Shown: piece by piece, positions 33,473-43,019 of the stretch | How the letters are laid out: every line of letters starts with the position of its first letter | Position numbering within the stretch: the first letter of the stretch is position 1 | Program-made: the position numbers and the translations under genes | DNA from: Planctomycetota bacterium | GTDB taxonomy: Bacteria > Planctomycetota > Phycisphaerae > Sedimentisphaerales > Anaerobacaceae | Length of the DNA stretch: 64,000 nt | Reading direction: 5' to 3' | NCBI GenBank assembly: GCA_019456195.1 | Contig: VRUK01000009.1 | Coordinates: 1 to 64,000, forward strand | The notes under the pieces: model-generated | What the model saw: the letters and a program-made list of their open reading frames with translations, nothing else | What the model was told of the DNA's origin: nothing | Databases searched by the model: none

Positions 33473-34618
33473 ATGCGAAACAACAGATATGGTATAAAGC
33501 TATGCTTGTCAGTGTTACTGCTTTTGTTACTCGGCTTTGCCCTTATCAATCCAAAAGCAAATTTGTACGAGTGGGTTTTCGTTTACTATATGTCTTATGA
33601 TAATGACCTTAATCCTTTCGGCAAGGTCATACTAAGTGATTTAACAAAGGGCATTGTGAACTCGAAAGTTGCGGTTGTAGTTCAGGCGGATTTTATAGGC
33701 AACAAGGGTATGAAACGTATCGCTTTGTACCAGGCAAACGGAAAACCGCGTAGAAAAGAAATCATCCTGAAAAGCGAGGACAGTGCGGATGAGAACGAAT
33801 TGAGAAAATATCTCAATTGGGTACGAAAAAAGTGGAACGCAAAGAATTACTGTATTGTCTTCCTGGACCACGGAGGAACATTAAACCATATATGTCTCGA
33901 CCGGAAACCGTTTAGAAATCATAGTGAAAACAAACGATTTGTTTCTGGTAAATGGCTTCGTGCCGCAGAAGTGGGAGAAATTGTCGCAGACTTTAACCAA
34001 AAAGCTGATGGCAAAGTAAGACTCCTTTTCCTTCAGCAGTGTGGGCGTGCGGCAGTCCAGAATCTTTATAGTTTTGTGGACACGGCCGAATATATACTTG
34101 CCTCTCCACTAAAAGTGGATGCACCTAATACCTACTACACTAAAACGCTTGCATCGGTTGCCCGTGACCCGAATATCACGGGTGAAATCCTTGCCGAAAC
34201 TGTCATGCGGGAAGATGAACATTACACTCTGTACACCCTGATTAGCAATAAGGAGCTCAAAAAACTCCCCGAAAAACTAACACCTGTACTAAAATCTTTT
34301 GGACAAAAGTCAAGTCTGAACCGGCCCAATTCCTGCCGAAGTCTATTTGAGTTTGAGAGTGAAAGGTTTTATGATTTGATGTATTATTTACAAGCTCTCA
34401 ACTCGGCTAACAATGATATTGCCGGCAAAGAACTCAGCAGTTTTCTTAATTGGTCCCAGAACCATCTTATTGTGAGCAAAGCGTTTAAGAGGCCTGATTC
34501 TTCTTACTCCGGACTTTCAATTTATGTGCCATCGAGCAAGAATGAAATCACACGCTACGGCTTTCTGCCTTTATATCAACAAACAGATCTTGAGCACATT
34601 ATGAAGCTAATGTTCTGA
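33473..34618 (+). CDS. Clostripain-family (C11) cysteine peptidase
   Basis: A 381-residue protein with an N-terminal hydrophobic segment (residues 9-25, LCLSVLLLLLLGFALI) that acts as signal or anchor. The caspase-like fold signatures are present: VFVYYMSYDNDL, YCIVFLDHGGTL with candidate catalytic His (about residue 139) and LLFLQQCGRAAVQNLYSF with candidate Cys (about residue 190). C11 peptidases cut after Arg or Lys and are usually exported. Regions beyond about 250 are not recognised. AGGGA precedes the ATG. It is a single gene with no evident operon partner. Confidence 0.88.
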   Translation: MRNNRYGIKLCLSVLLLLLLGFALINPKANLYEWVFVYYMSYDNDLNPFGKVILSDLTKGIVNSKVAVVVQADFIGNKGMKRIALYQANGKPRRKEIILKSEDSADENELRKYLNWVRKKWNAKNYCIVFLDHGGTLNHICLDRKPFRNHSENKRFVSGKWLRAAEVGEIVADFNQKADGKVRLLFLQQCGRAAVQNLYSFVDTAEYILASPLKVDAPNTYYTKTLASVARDPNITGEILAETVMREDEHYTLYTLISNKELKKLPEKLTPVLKSFGQKSSLNRPNSCRSLFEFESERFYDLMYYLQALNSANNDIAGKELSSFLNWSQNHLIVSKAFKRPDSSYSGLSIYVPSSKNEITRYGFLPLYQQTDLEHIMKLMF

Positions 34619-34793
34619 ATAGTTTGCAAAGCACACTTATATTAAGACTAACGCTGCAAAAATACTCATCTCTAATTAACGAATCATCTTAGCTGTGTTA
34701 CTCTCGGCCTAAAAATGTCTTGAACAAACTGAAGTAATTGGCATAATAGTATAGCGTATCTAAAGTGAATCTAATTATTGGAGATTTGGTTAT

Positions 34794-35082
34794 ATGGATT
34801 TAATCATTACCGTAAAAGAAATTAACGGCCACTGCCCAACATATAAAACAGGAGATTCCTTTACCCTTAAAGGCAGGCTATCAGCTTGTAAGCGACACAC
34901 CTGTCTGCATGCATGGCCTGGCTTCTTTAATGCCTTATTATAACGCTCTGCGTGTCTCTGAACCTTCGCAATGGGGCCTGGACGGAAAAGAAGATAAAAC
35001 CAAAGCCTACATTCACTGCCCCGACCCGTGTGAATACACACGCGGCGGCACAGTAATCTTTGAAATAACTAAAATAAAATAA
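34794..35082 (+). pseudogene. Frameshifted TIGR04076-family small protein gene
   Basis: Reading from ATG 34794 gives DLIITVKEINGHCPTYKTGD and on to SFTLK; the frame then runs to an early stop. Skipping one base near 34872 restores AGYQLVSDTPVCMHGLASLM, then PYYNALRVSEPSQWGLDGKE, then CPDPCEYTRGGTVIFEITKI to a stop at 35082. The joined product of about 95 residues matches the TIGR04076 pattern (ITVKEI.G.CP near the start, a VC.HALSSL.PY.YALR core, C-terminal Cys pair). One extra G in AAAGGC breaks the frame. The remainder of both halves is intact, so the lesion is recent, or a sequencing error. Function of the family is unknown. Confidence 0.75.
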
Positions 35083-35225
35083 TCGCCAAACCTGTTCTAA
35101 GCGAGGCCGAAGACGCCAAACGTGATTCTGTTGGCAATGTTATTGTTATTTTAAAAGGCCCACACCGAATAAATCAGCATATGCCCCAAATTTACGTAAA
35201 TCTGCTGTATCAACTACATAATCTT

Positions 35226-35355
35226 AAATTGCTACCTGTCCATGGGCTACCGGCGTTGGTATCGTTAGCCTCATCGATACGCCAGTAGTAAGTCCGGGCC
35301 AATTCAAGCGGACCCGGATTATAGGTTGTAGCTCCCTGAGGAAGTCCACCGGCGG
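35226..35355 (-). pseudogene. Relic of a large surface protein (YYWRIDE motif)
   Basis: The minus strand encodes GGLPQGATTYNPGPLELART followed by YYWRIDEANDTNAGSPWTG. This matches the end of the Fn3/LamG-associated repeat with the YYWRIDE signature that is common in very large secreted proteins of anaerobic planctomycetes. The frame is embedded in a 69-codon open frame without start signals and loses similarity on both sides. It is a remnant, not a functional gene. Confidence 0.6.
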
Positions 35356-35728
35356 CATTAGTAAAAAAGTTGATTTTCGAAAATCGCTGACATTCCTTAC
35401 TTATCATCTTGTATATCAAGCACTTACGTTAAACATCTGCAAAGTCTGAATAACTAATTGTCCTTTTGTTCTCAATGCTATTTTGCTATACCAAAGGCAT
35501 ATCATTGTGTCCCACTCCTAACAAACTACCCATATTAACAGATTGTAGTCCCACTTAATTTGTCCTCTGGATTTTTCTTCTCCATTTTTTATCAAATACA
35601 GGTGTGTCATTAGCAAATAGTCCTATTAAAACCTATTATTTTTGTTAAATTACTCATCAGTGCTCGCAAAATACCTAAATGGGCGATCCGCTCAGTCTGA
35701 ATAACTAAATGTCTATGCTATAATTTAC

Positions 35729-35757
35729 TTGCCAAGAAGGTTTTGTTGTCGTATAAT
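35729..35757 (+). promoter_or_regulatory. Promoter of the gspE-led operon
   Basis: TTGCCA (35729-35734), 17 bases, TATAAT (35752-35757). The predicted start is about 35764, with the ATG at 35798 and AAGGA in between. A second TATAAT at 35719-35724 has a poorer -35 box. Confidence 0.7.
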
Positions 35758-35797
35758 AAAATGGATTTGAAATGAATGCAGTTAAGGAAAAACTCTG

Positions 35798-37561
35798 ATG
35801 GGAAAGATGAAAGAAGCACAAAAGCTCCCTCCCGTAGAGCAATTAAGGGGAAGAACACTCGGCAGAATTCTAATTAAAATGGGTGTTCTGAGCAGGAACA
35901 AAGTTCATGAATGCTTGAAAATCCAGAGCCAGCGGCAAGGCGTACAAATAGGTCAGATTTTTATTGAACTTGGATTGATCGATGATTTCCAACTTCAAAT
36001 GGCACTTGCCGCCCAACGCGGAATGGAATATATGAGTCTGGATGGTATTGACATCCCTCCTGATGTGGTTGAGAAGGTGCCTGCTCAAATGGCCAAGACA
36101 TACCACATCGTACCAATAGAATATAACAAGCAAAAAAACGAATTGATTGTTGCCCTTGACAGCCCCGATAACTTCAGAGCCACCGATGACCTAAGCACAC
36201 TGATGGGTTTCAAGGTTACCGCGAAGATAACCGACCGTGATGCGCTGGAAAGTACCTTGACTAAATATTACGAGACAGAAGACGAAAATATCAACGAACT
36301 GATAGATGAAATACAAGGTGACAGTTTCCTTTCGGAATTTGAAGGCAGAAATCAAAGTATCGACCTGGATGAACTGAAGGAACTATCCGAGTCAAATCCT
36401 GTAAAAAAACTGCTGAACCTTGTTTTGCTGCAGGCAATTCGCGACAAGGCCTCGGACATTCATTTTGAGCCGTTTGAAAACGAATATAAGATGCGATATC
36501 GCATCGATGGCGTGCTCTACGAAATGATTCCTCCACCAAAATATATTGCCGCGGCTCTCAGCTCACGTATAAAGGTTATGGCAAATCTGGACATCGCTGA
36601 AAGACGTCTTCCACAGGACGGCCGAATATCACTGACTGTCCAGAACAATCCAATCGACTTGCGTGTCAGTGTTCTACCAACAATGTTCGGAGAAAGCGTT
36701 GTATTGCGTGTCCTTGACAGGACTCAGGCAAGCTTTGATTTGGGTGCACTTGGGCTGAGGCCTGATGACCAGGATTTAGTCCGCAAACTTATTCGTAAAC
36801 CTAATGGTATTATAATCGTTACAGGCCCCACGGGATGCGGCAAAACCACAACCCTTTATTCGGCATTAAACGAGCTAAACGACATTGAGACTAAAATAAT
36901 TACCACTGAAGACCCTGTAGAATACGATGTTGATGGTCTTATTCAAGTCCAAATGAACCCGTCTATCGGCTTGACATTCGCAAGGTGTCTTCGTTCAATT
37001 CTGCGTCAAGACCCCGATATTTTATTAGTCGGTGAGATTCGTGACCTTGAGACGGCTGAGATTGCCGCGCAAGCATCACTGACAGGCCACGTAGTGTTCA
37101 CCACCCTGCATACAACTGATGCACCAAGCTCGATAGCACGACTTTTGGATTTGGGCGTGGAGCCGTTTCTTCTTACCGCCACTATCGAGGGCATAGTGTC
37201 CCAGCGATTATTGAGAAAAATATGCGAAAACTGCAAAACAGCATTCGAGCCAAGCGAAGCGCAACTAATGGAGTTACAATTTACACCGGATGACGTTAAG
37301 GGTAAAAAGTTTTATTACGGCCGCGGCTGCAGCAAATGCAACGGCACCGGCTATAGAGGCCGAATGGGTGCTTTTGAGATTATGATATTCAATGATGAAA
37401 TAAGAGACCTGATTATGAATTCGGCTTCAACTGCGGTGCTTCGTGCAGCCGCCCAGAAAAACGGCATGAAATTAATGCGCGATAACGGCCTGTCTGCAAT
37501 GTTCGACGGCGTTACTACCATAGATGAGGTCGTAAAAGAAACAATAATGGAAGAAATATAG
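35798..37561 (+). CDS. gspE: Type II secretion / type IV pilus assembly ATPase
   Basis: A 587-residue GspE/PilB-type hexameric ATPase. The N-terminal part holds two MshEN/T2SSE_N-like segments (LGRILIKMGVLSRNKVHECL and IGQIFIELGLIDDFQLQMAL), then the NTPase core: Walker A GPTGCGKTTT, Asp box ITTEDPVEY, Walker B ILLVGEIRDLETAEIA, His box LHTTDAPSSIARL. The C-terminal zinc motif is CENC...CSKCNGTGYRGR. It drives assembly of the pseudopilus made by the downstream genes. A second paralog (PilB) lies at 49369 on the other strand. Confidence 0.93.
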   Translation: MGKMKEAQKLPPVEQLRGRTLGRILIKMGVLSRNKVHECLKIQSQRQGVQIGQIFIELGLIDDFQLQMALAAQRGMEYMSLDGIDIPPDVVEKVPAQMAKTYHIVPIEYNKQKNELIVALDSPDNFRATDDLSTLMGFKVTAKITDRDALESTLTKYYETEDENINELIDEIQGDSFLSEFEGRNQSIDLDELKELSESNPVKKLLNLVLLQAIRDKASDIHFEPFENEYKMRYRIDGVLYEMIPPPKYIAAALSSRIKVMANLDIAERRLPQDGRISLTVQNNPIDLRVSVLPTMFGESVVLRVLDRTQASFDLGALGLRPDDQDLVRKLIRKPNGIIIVTGPTGCGKTTTLYSALNELNDIETKIITTEDPVEYDVDGLIQVQMNPSIGLTFARCLRSILRQDPDILLVGEIRDLETAEIAAQASLTGHVVFTTLHTTDAPSSIARLLDLGVEPFLLTATIEGIVSQRLLRKICENCKTAFEPSEAQLMELQFTPDDVKGKKFYYGRGCSKCNGTGYRGRMGAFEIMIFNDEIRDLIMNSASTAVLRAAAQKNGMKLMRDNGLSAMFDGVTTIDEVVKETIMEEI

Positions 37562-37627
37562 GAAATGACTGAATGTATATGAATCGGGACCTGACAGTTA
37601 ATAGTTGATACATAGGAGGTATTTAAG

Positions 37628-38881
37628 ATGCCGCTTTTCCAATATTCAGCACTCGACACACAGGGCGTAGAGATAAAAGACGAGGTAGAAGCCCTTAGCC
37701 AAAAAGAAGCAATAAGCAAGATACGCAACATGGGGTATTTCCCCACGAAAGTTCGGGAACGCGGTGCAGCCAAAAAAGGAGGGAAGAGGGGCGCAGTTAA
37801 AAAAACTCGCAGGCGAGGTGCCGGCGGCAAGGTAAAAATCAAATTTATAACCCAGTTTGCACGGCAGCTTTCAACACTCCAGGATGCAGGCTTGCCCATT
37901 CTACGGTCTTTGAGGATTCTCGAAGAACAGCAAAAGTCCGGAACATTCAAGAAGGTTATCGGTTATGTTGCCGATGATATCGAAGGCGGATCCACACTTT
38001 CGGAAGCTATGGCCAGATACCCCAAGACCTTTGATCGGCTGTTTACCGGTATGGTAGCGGCAGGCGAGACTGGCGGTGTGCTGGATTTGATATTGTCTCG
38101 TGTGGCCGACTTTATGGAAAAGGCCGAGAAACTCAAATCAAGAGTTAAAAGTGCAATGGTTTACCCTCTGGTGGTTTTGTGCGCGGCTTTCGGCATTCTT
38201 CTGGGGTTGATGAAATACGTTATACCGTCGTTTAAGACTGTGCTCGAAGAAATGGTACAAGGTGAGCTGAACCCCGTAACAACCACAGTGCTCGGTGTAA
38301 GCAACTGGATTGCAACACAATATGGCTGGGCGATTATATTAGCATTTCCAGTTGCTTTCATTTTTCTGCTCAAAATCATACGGAAGTTTCGCCCCGGCAG
38401 ATATGTTCTGGATGCCATCAAATTGAAGCTTCCGGTTATGGGCCAGCTTACTAATAGAGTTTCAGTAACGCGCTGGACGAGAACTCTTGGTACATTGATT
38501 GGTGCCGGTGTGCCTATTCTGGATGCCATAACCGTTACTCGTGATACTGCGGGAAATGAAGTCTTTTCCAATATGCTCAATAATGTTCACAATTCCATCA
38601 GACAGGGCGACACCTTCGCCGGCCCGTTACGGCAGTCCAAAACCGTTGACTTAATCGTATCCAACATGGTCGCCGTTGGTGAGGAAACAGGTGACCTGGA
38701 CAAAATGCTTCTGAAAGTAGCGGACAACTTCGACGAACAGGTTGACGTGCTCGTCGCCTCATTAATGTCGATGCTTGAACCGATTATGATTATTGTGCTC
38801 GGCGGAGTCGTTATGCTTATCGTTCTGGCCGTATTTTTACCGATGATTCAGGTTATCACGAGCTTAGGCTCGCAGTCATAA
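37628..38881 (+). CDS. gspF: Type II secretion / pilus inner-membrane platform protein
   Basis: A 417-residue GspF/PilC protein with two cytoplasmic helical repeats (FARQLSTLQDAGLPILRSLR and RTLGTLIGAGVPILDAI) and three membrane segments, ending with a long C-terminal hydrophobic helix (IIVLGGVVMLIVLAVFLPMI). Residues about 42-70 are a lysine/arginine/glycine-rich linker (KKGGKRGAVKKTRRRGAGGK), unusual in length and charge. AGGAGG lies before the ATG. It lies 66 bases after gspE and before the pseudopilins. Confidence 0.93.
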   Translation: MPLFQYSALDTQGVEIKDEVEALSQKEAISKIRNMGYFPTKVRERGAAKKGGKRGAVKKTRRRGAGGKVKIKFITQFARQLSTLQDAGLPILRSLRILEEQQKSGTFKKVIGYVADDIEGGSTLSEAMARYPKTFDRLFTGMVAAGETGGVLDLILSRVADFMEKAEKLKSRVKSAMVYPLVVLCAAFGILLGLMKYVIPSFKTVLEEMVQGELNPVTTTVLGVSNWIATQYGWAIILAFPVAFIFLLKIIRKFRPGRYVLDAIKLKLPVMGQLTNRVSVTRWTRTLGTLIGAGVPILDAITVTRDTAGNEVFSNMLNNVHNSIRQGDTFAGPLRQSKTVDLIVSNMVAVGEETGDLDKMLLKVADNFDEQVDVLVASLMSMLEPIMIIVLGGVVMLIVLAVFLPMIQVITSLGSQS

Positions 38882-38934
38882 AAACTATACTAACAAAATA
38901 AAAAAGATTTAACTAAAACAGTAAGGAGAAAAAA

Positions 38935-39798
38935 ATGAAGTCAATCGTAAAACATTCCAGCAGGAAAGCGGCATTTACTATTATCGAGCTGCTAACGGTT
39001 ATGAGTATTATCGTAATCCTCATAGGCCTCCTCGTGCCATCTTTAAATATGGCCAGACGATTCGCCAAAAAATTAACACAAAAGAACCAATTGCGCATCA
39101 TCGGCATAGGAATAGAGTTTTTCAATAACGAATGGGATGGATATCCGCCATCAAGTGCATTCGACGGAAGCGGTCAGCAATACTGTGGTGCGATGAAACT
39201 TACTGAAGCAATGGTAGGAAAGGATTTGTTGGGTTTTCACCCGGATTCAGCCTTCAGAGCAGATGGCCTGGATACCACTGGAAGACTACTCTATGATCCC
39301 GTTACTCTGGGAGCCAGAAAAGAGCTGTTTCTGCAACTCGATAATGCCAACGTTAATATGCTTTCAGAAATATACGGCCCCGGTAACACAGGTTCTTTTA
39401 ATGAGAATAATTTTGTTTTATGTGACATATATAGACGTGACATGAGAAGCGGCAGAAAGACAGGTATGCCAGTACTTTACTACAAGGCAGAGACATCAAA
39501 CAAACTGCATGACCCTAACTTTGTAGCAACTGCGACTGACAATAACGGTAATATCTACAATTTCAATGACAATCAGGCAATATTTGCCCTCGGTAAACCG
39601 TGGGAAGATACAGGCAATGCTTCGACCATTAGCCTTTCGTCTCCTACAAGGTTCTACAGAAATACAAGGAATGATAAGATTTCAACATTGCGTCGGCCTT
39701 ACAAGACTGACTCTTATATTCTGATTTCCGCAGGATTTGACGGTGAGTACGGCACGGCTGACGACATCTGTAATTTTGAGTGGAAATATCGAGAATAA
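38935..39798 (+). CDS. Pseudopilin, GspG-related, long form (copy 1)
   Basis: A 287-residue type II pseudopilin with a prepilin cleavage site after a short basic leader (SSRKA/AFTIIELLTVMSIIVIL; Glu5 of the mature form is present). The soluble part has YCGAMKLTEAMVGKDLLGFH and ends with DSYILISAGFDGEYGTADDI, the calcium-type loop of GspG. It is about twice as long as a normal GspG. The next gene is a paralog sharing both motifs. AAGGAG precedes the ATG. It presumably forms or caps the pseudopilus. Confidence 0.88.
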   Translation: MKSIVKHSSRKAAFTIIELLTVMSIIVILIGLLVPSLNMARRFAKKLTQKNQLRIIGIGIEFFNNEWDGYPPSSAFDGSGQQYCGAMKLTEAMVGKDLLGFHPDSAFRADGLDTTGRLLYDPVTLGARKELFLQLDNANVNMLSEIYGPGNTGSFNENNFVLCDIYRRDMRSGRKTGMPVLYYKAETSNKLHDPNFVATATDNNGNIYNFNDNQAIFALGKPWEDTGNASTISLSSPTRFYRNTRNDKISTLRRPYKTDSYILISAGFDGEYGTADDICNFEWKYRE

Positions 39799-39961
39799 CG
39801 GCTTCGGGGAGACGATGATGAAGAATTTGAGTGTTTAGTTTGTTAGTCATGTGAAGATTCTTCACTTCGCTCAGATTGATAAAATGATCAATTGGAGTTC
39901 GCAATATTACAGTATTGTGTTTTTGATTAGTTTCATAAACATATAGAAAGAGGGAATAGCT

Positions 39962-40810
39962 GTGAAGCGAAAAAGGACAGGATTTACAATTGTTGAGTTG
40001 TTAGCGGCTCTTGGGATAATCGCGTTGATGATTAGTCTTCTTATCCCTGCTTTAAGTGTAGTGCGTAATAAAGCAAAAGAGACAAAACAAAGGGCTCAGT
40101 TTATGACCATCAGTCTGGCCCTGACGGCCTTTGAGAACGACTATGGCGACTACCCAGGCTCTGACTGGGCATTGCCGACCGGCCCGGCGACAAGCAGCGA
40201 TTACTGCGGCTCGCAGAAGCTCACAGAAGCTCTTCTGGGCTGGGACCTGCTGGGATTCCATCCAAAATCAGATTTCAGAGCTAACGGGCGCAACGACAAC
40301 TTAGAATATATATACGATGTCAACAATCCCGTTTACTTTGACCAGAGAAAAGAGCCCTATCTGGAGCTTGCAACCACCAATGCTTTCAGGTTAGGTAATT
40401 ACTCAGCTTTTTACCCCGGGTTGTATAATAATACGACACCTTTGGCACCGAATACTTTTGTTCTTTGCGATGTATTCGGCAAAAATAACGTAACGCTTTC
40501 CAATGGCAAGACGGCCAAGGCGGGAGCACCAATCCTTTATTACAGGGCAAATGCTCACGGAAAAACAATACATGAAATTTACAATGCTCTGGATAATGAC
40601 GCCATTGTTAATATAAAACAAACAGCGGATGCTAAGATTCATCCACTGGCGGATCCAAGCGGCCAATATCAGTATTTTTACAATTACATCCTGGATCCGA
40701 AGATAACCGCGAGACCCTGGCCTTACAGGCCGGATTCTTATATATTGATTTCCGCGGGGGTAGATGGTCTTTACGGGACAGACGATGATATTCGCAACTT
40801 TGGTAATTAA
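39962..40810 (+). CDS. Pseudopilin, GspG-related, long form (copy 2)
   Basis: A 282-residue pseudopilin starting at GTG. The N-terminus GFTIVELLAALGIIALMISL has the prepilin signature with Glu at +5. It repeats the motifs of the previous gene: YCGSQKLTEALLGWDLLGFH and DSYILISAGVDGLYGTDDDI. The pair is a diverged tandem duplication separated by 163 bases, which include the palindrome GTGAAGATTCTTCAC (39851-39865). AAAGAGGG lies upstream of the start. Confidence 0.88.
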   Translation: MKRKRTGFTIVELLAALGIIALMISLLIPALSVVRNKAKETKQRAQFMTISLALTAFENDYGDYPGSDWALPTGPATSSDYCGSQKLTEALLGWDLLGFHPKSDFRANGRNDNLEYIYDVNNPVYFDQRKEPYLELATTNAFRLGNYSAFYPGLYNNTTPLAPNTFVLCDVFGKNNVTLSNGKTAKAGAPILYYRANAHGKTIHEIYNALDNDAIVNIKQTADAKIHPLADPSGQYQYFYNYILDPKITARPWPYRPDSYILISAGVDGLYGTDDDIRNFGN

Positions 40811-40846
40811 GCCCTCCATCGACACCCGATCGAGCAAACTAAAGCT

Positions 40847-41326
40847 ATGAAAAGGTATAAATACAAGTATGGCATAACCCTTGTCGAGATATTAGTTGTG
40901 GTCGCTATAATCTCGATACTGGCTACAATGGTAATCGGCATCGCTTCTCGTATCAATGATCAGTCCAAAGAAAGAGGCCTTGAATCTACCTTTACATTAC
41001 TGGAATCCGCCCTGCAGGAATATTATGATGGCACAGACAAGTTTCCCGAACAGCCTGAAAAGAATGTTGCAAATGCACTCATACATTCGGAATATCTTTA
41101 TAGTGAGCTTGACCTGATGCCGGAGTCTCGGAAGATACTGGGAAGAATCGCCGAATCCCTGGTAAAGAACGAATACGGAACTATTGATACACAGCCGGAA
41201 ATATATGACCCGTGGGGGATGGTAATTGATTATATATATGTCGCCGGAGACAACTTTCCGGATTTGGTATCGGCCGGGCCTGACAAAATCTTCGGCACTG
41301 CCGATGACATAAGCAACAAACAGTAA
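40847..41326 (+). CDS. gspG: Major pseudopilin-like protein
   Basis: A 159-residue pseudopilin of normal GspG size. N-terminus GITLVEILVVVAIISILATM has the processing site and Glu5; the C-terminal SAGPDKIFGTADDI matches the GspG calcium loop (xSxGxDxxxGTxDDI). Its size and motif make it the best candidate for the main pseudopilus subunit among the six pseudopilin-type proteins here. It lies 36 bases after the previous gene. Confidence 0.85.
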   Translation: MKRYKYKYGITLVEILVVVAIISILATMVIGIASRINDQSKERGLESTFTLLESALQEYYDGTDKFPEQPEKNVANALIHSEYLYSELDLMPESRKILGRIAESLVKNEYGTIDTQPEIYDPWGMVIDYIYVAGDNFPDLVSAGPDKIFGTADDISNKQ

Positions 41327-41397
41327 TTGGTAAAAATGTAAATTATGGATGGGCAGATTGCCACAACAACCAAAGGTCGGCCTGCCCTGATAATGCT

Positions 41398-42240
41398 ATG
41401 AATTATAAACCGCAAACTAAAACCGGATTTACTTTGACAGAGATGGTGGTTGTTCTTGCAACCATGTCGCTGCTTGTCGCTTTTGGTTTGCCGGTTATGC
41501 GAATGATTCGTGAATCGTTTGAATCCAAGACCGGCGGCAAAAGCATGATAAGCGCTGCTCTGTCCAGCGCCCGTGCTATCGCTGCGAAGGAACAGCATTA
41601 TGCCGGAATAAGGTTTCAGCGGGATTCAGCCGGCAACCAATATATGATTTTTATAATACACGATTTTGAAAAAACAGGCTTGAATCCCGGTTTTCGGGCG
41701 GTTCAAAATTTCAAGCCAACAAAGCTGCCTGAAAGTATGGGTGTAATGGATTCAATGGTTAGAATTAATCACGGTACAAATTGGACCGATGCCGAAGAAC
41801 CTCTCGACGAACCGCTTAATGCGTCCTATCTCGATGACACAAACCCGCAGAATTTAGGGCCGGACCAAAAGAACAGATATATTACAGATACCTCCAGCTT
41901 TTCGATTGTATTTTCGCCGAACGGCAAGCTCATAATGCGCGATGTCCGCGTAAGAAACAGGGATGGAATTTATCAGCCTGACAACGGGCTGCCCAATAAA
42001 GTATCAATGGACAGCATCTTTAATTCCCCTCAGAATATAACAACGTACGGCGTGGGTAAATTCATCCAGGATGATTATGCTGAACTTGGTCTGGGTGCGG
42101 AATCGAGCCGAAACAGTTTCGTTATATATGACAAAATACGTTTTGATAAACTAAACGCCATTGAAAGATTTACTTATTTAAGTCGTCTGGAACCGGTCTA
42201 TATAAATCCATATACGGGAACTATAATCTCAACGGATTGA
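41398..42240 (+). CDS. Minor pseudopilin, GspH/FimT-like
   Basis: A 280-residue protein with prepilin N-terminus GFTLTEMVVVLATMSLLVAF. SARAIAAKEQHYAGIRFQRD resembles the GspH/FimT core, where helix alpha-1 leads to the first strands. It is longer than usual GspH because of a 100-residue middle part without recognised motifs. It ends seven bases before the next gene. It probably sits at the pseudopilus tip. Confidence 0.78.
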   Translation: MNYKPQTKTGFTLTEMVVVLATMSLLVAFGLPVMRMIRESFESKTGGKSMISAALSSARAIAAKEQHYAGIRFQRDSAGNQYMIFIIHDFEKTGLNPGFRAVQNFKPTKLPESMGVMDSMVRINHGTNWTDAEEPLDEPLNASYLDDTNPQNLGPDQKNRYITDTSSFSIVFSPNGKLIMRDVRVRNRDGIYQPDNGLPNKVSMDSIFNSPQNITTYGVGKFIQDDYAELGLGAESSRNSFVIYDKIRFDKLNAIERFTYLSRLEPVYINPYTGTIISTD

Positions 42241-42247
42241 TGAGCTT

Positions 42248-42973
42248 ATGAGAAATACACGACAACATAGAGGTTTCTCTCTTATCGAAGTTTTGTTAGC
42301 TGTCGGTACGCTTGCTATTGGGATGATTTTCGTAGGCGGCACATTTCTCACCGGTATTTATTTTGCTACTATATCCACCGAGCGAACTATCGCGGCGGTA
42401 GCAGCCGACGAAGCCTTTGCAAAAATCAGATTGTACGGCGTTAATCTCTCCGACCCTAATTTAGTGGTTGACCAACTGACGCCATTGGAAGCATTAAATA
42501 CAATCGCTGCCGAAGAATTTGCATATCCTTCGATAGCGAGTCTGACTAAGAAACAGTATTACTGGTCCGCGTTGTGCAGACATGTTGGGTCTGACCCGAC
42601 CAACCGGCTTGTGCAGGTAACGGTTTTTGTCAGCAGAAAAGTGGGCAATAGCACAATGTATCCGGGCGGTTCTCAAAGGCCTGCGCCTATTAAAGTCGAC
42701 GTTTCAACTGTTGCCGGGGCAGGTAACGAAAATAAACTTACCATAAATGTCGCAGGCGAGGAAATATTTATAAATGGCGGTAGCACTATTGCAGACAACC
42801 AGACGGGGCGGCTTTATCGAGTCCTGAAACGTGACCCGGTTGCTCCCAATATAATTGTGCTCTACAGGCCCTGGTTGGAGGGGCCGAGCAGCTCGGTATG
42901 GGTAGTACCGCCACCAGTCGGCGGTGGCAGATATCCCTGTATAGCAATATATCAAAAGGTAATCAGATTTTGA
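42248..42973 (+). CDS. Minor pseudopilin, GspI/PilV-like
   Basis: A 241-residue protein with prepilin N-terminus GFSLIEVLLAVGTLAIGMIF, the PilV/GspI type. The soluble part has no recognised domain and ends with a basic strand region. In secretion systems GspI forms the tip complex with GspJ and GspK, and the next two genes fit those roles. Confidence 0.78.
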   Translation: MRNTRQHRGFSLIEVLLAVGTLAIGMIFVGGTFLTGIYFATISTERTIAAVAADEAFAKIRLYGVNLSDPNLVVDQLTPLEALNTIAAEEFAYPSIASLTKKQYYWSALCRHVGSDPTNRLVQVTVFVSRKVGNSTMYPGGSQRPAPIKVDVSTVAGAGNENKLTINVAGEEIFINGGSTIADNQTGRLYRVLKRDPVAPNIIVLYRPWLEGPSSSVWVVPPPVGGGRYPCIAIYQKVIRF

Positions 42974-43019
42974 AATGTGGATTACACAGATTATAAGCGA
43001 TTGACTGTTTCTGTGAACT

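Larger units (their letters stand above)
35083..35797. other. 715-base spacer with decayed sequence and the gspE promoter
   Basis: No intact gene. It holds a surface-protein relic on the minus strand (35226-35355), and AGTCTGAATAACTAA twice (35443-35457 and 35694-35708). The last part has the promoter of the secretion operon. Confidence 0.6.

Noticed and set aside
34794..35082. Programmed +1 frameshift in the TIGR04076-type gene
   Set aside because: The shift site has no slippery heptamer or rare-codon/stop arrangement I recognise; mutation or sequencing error is simpler.
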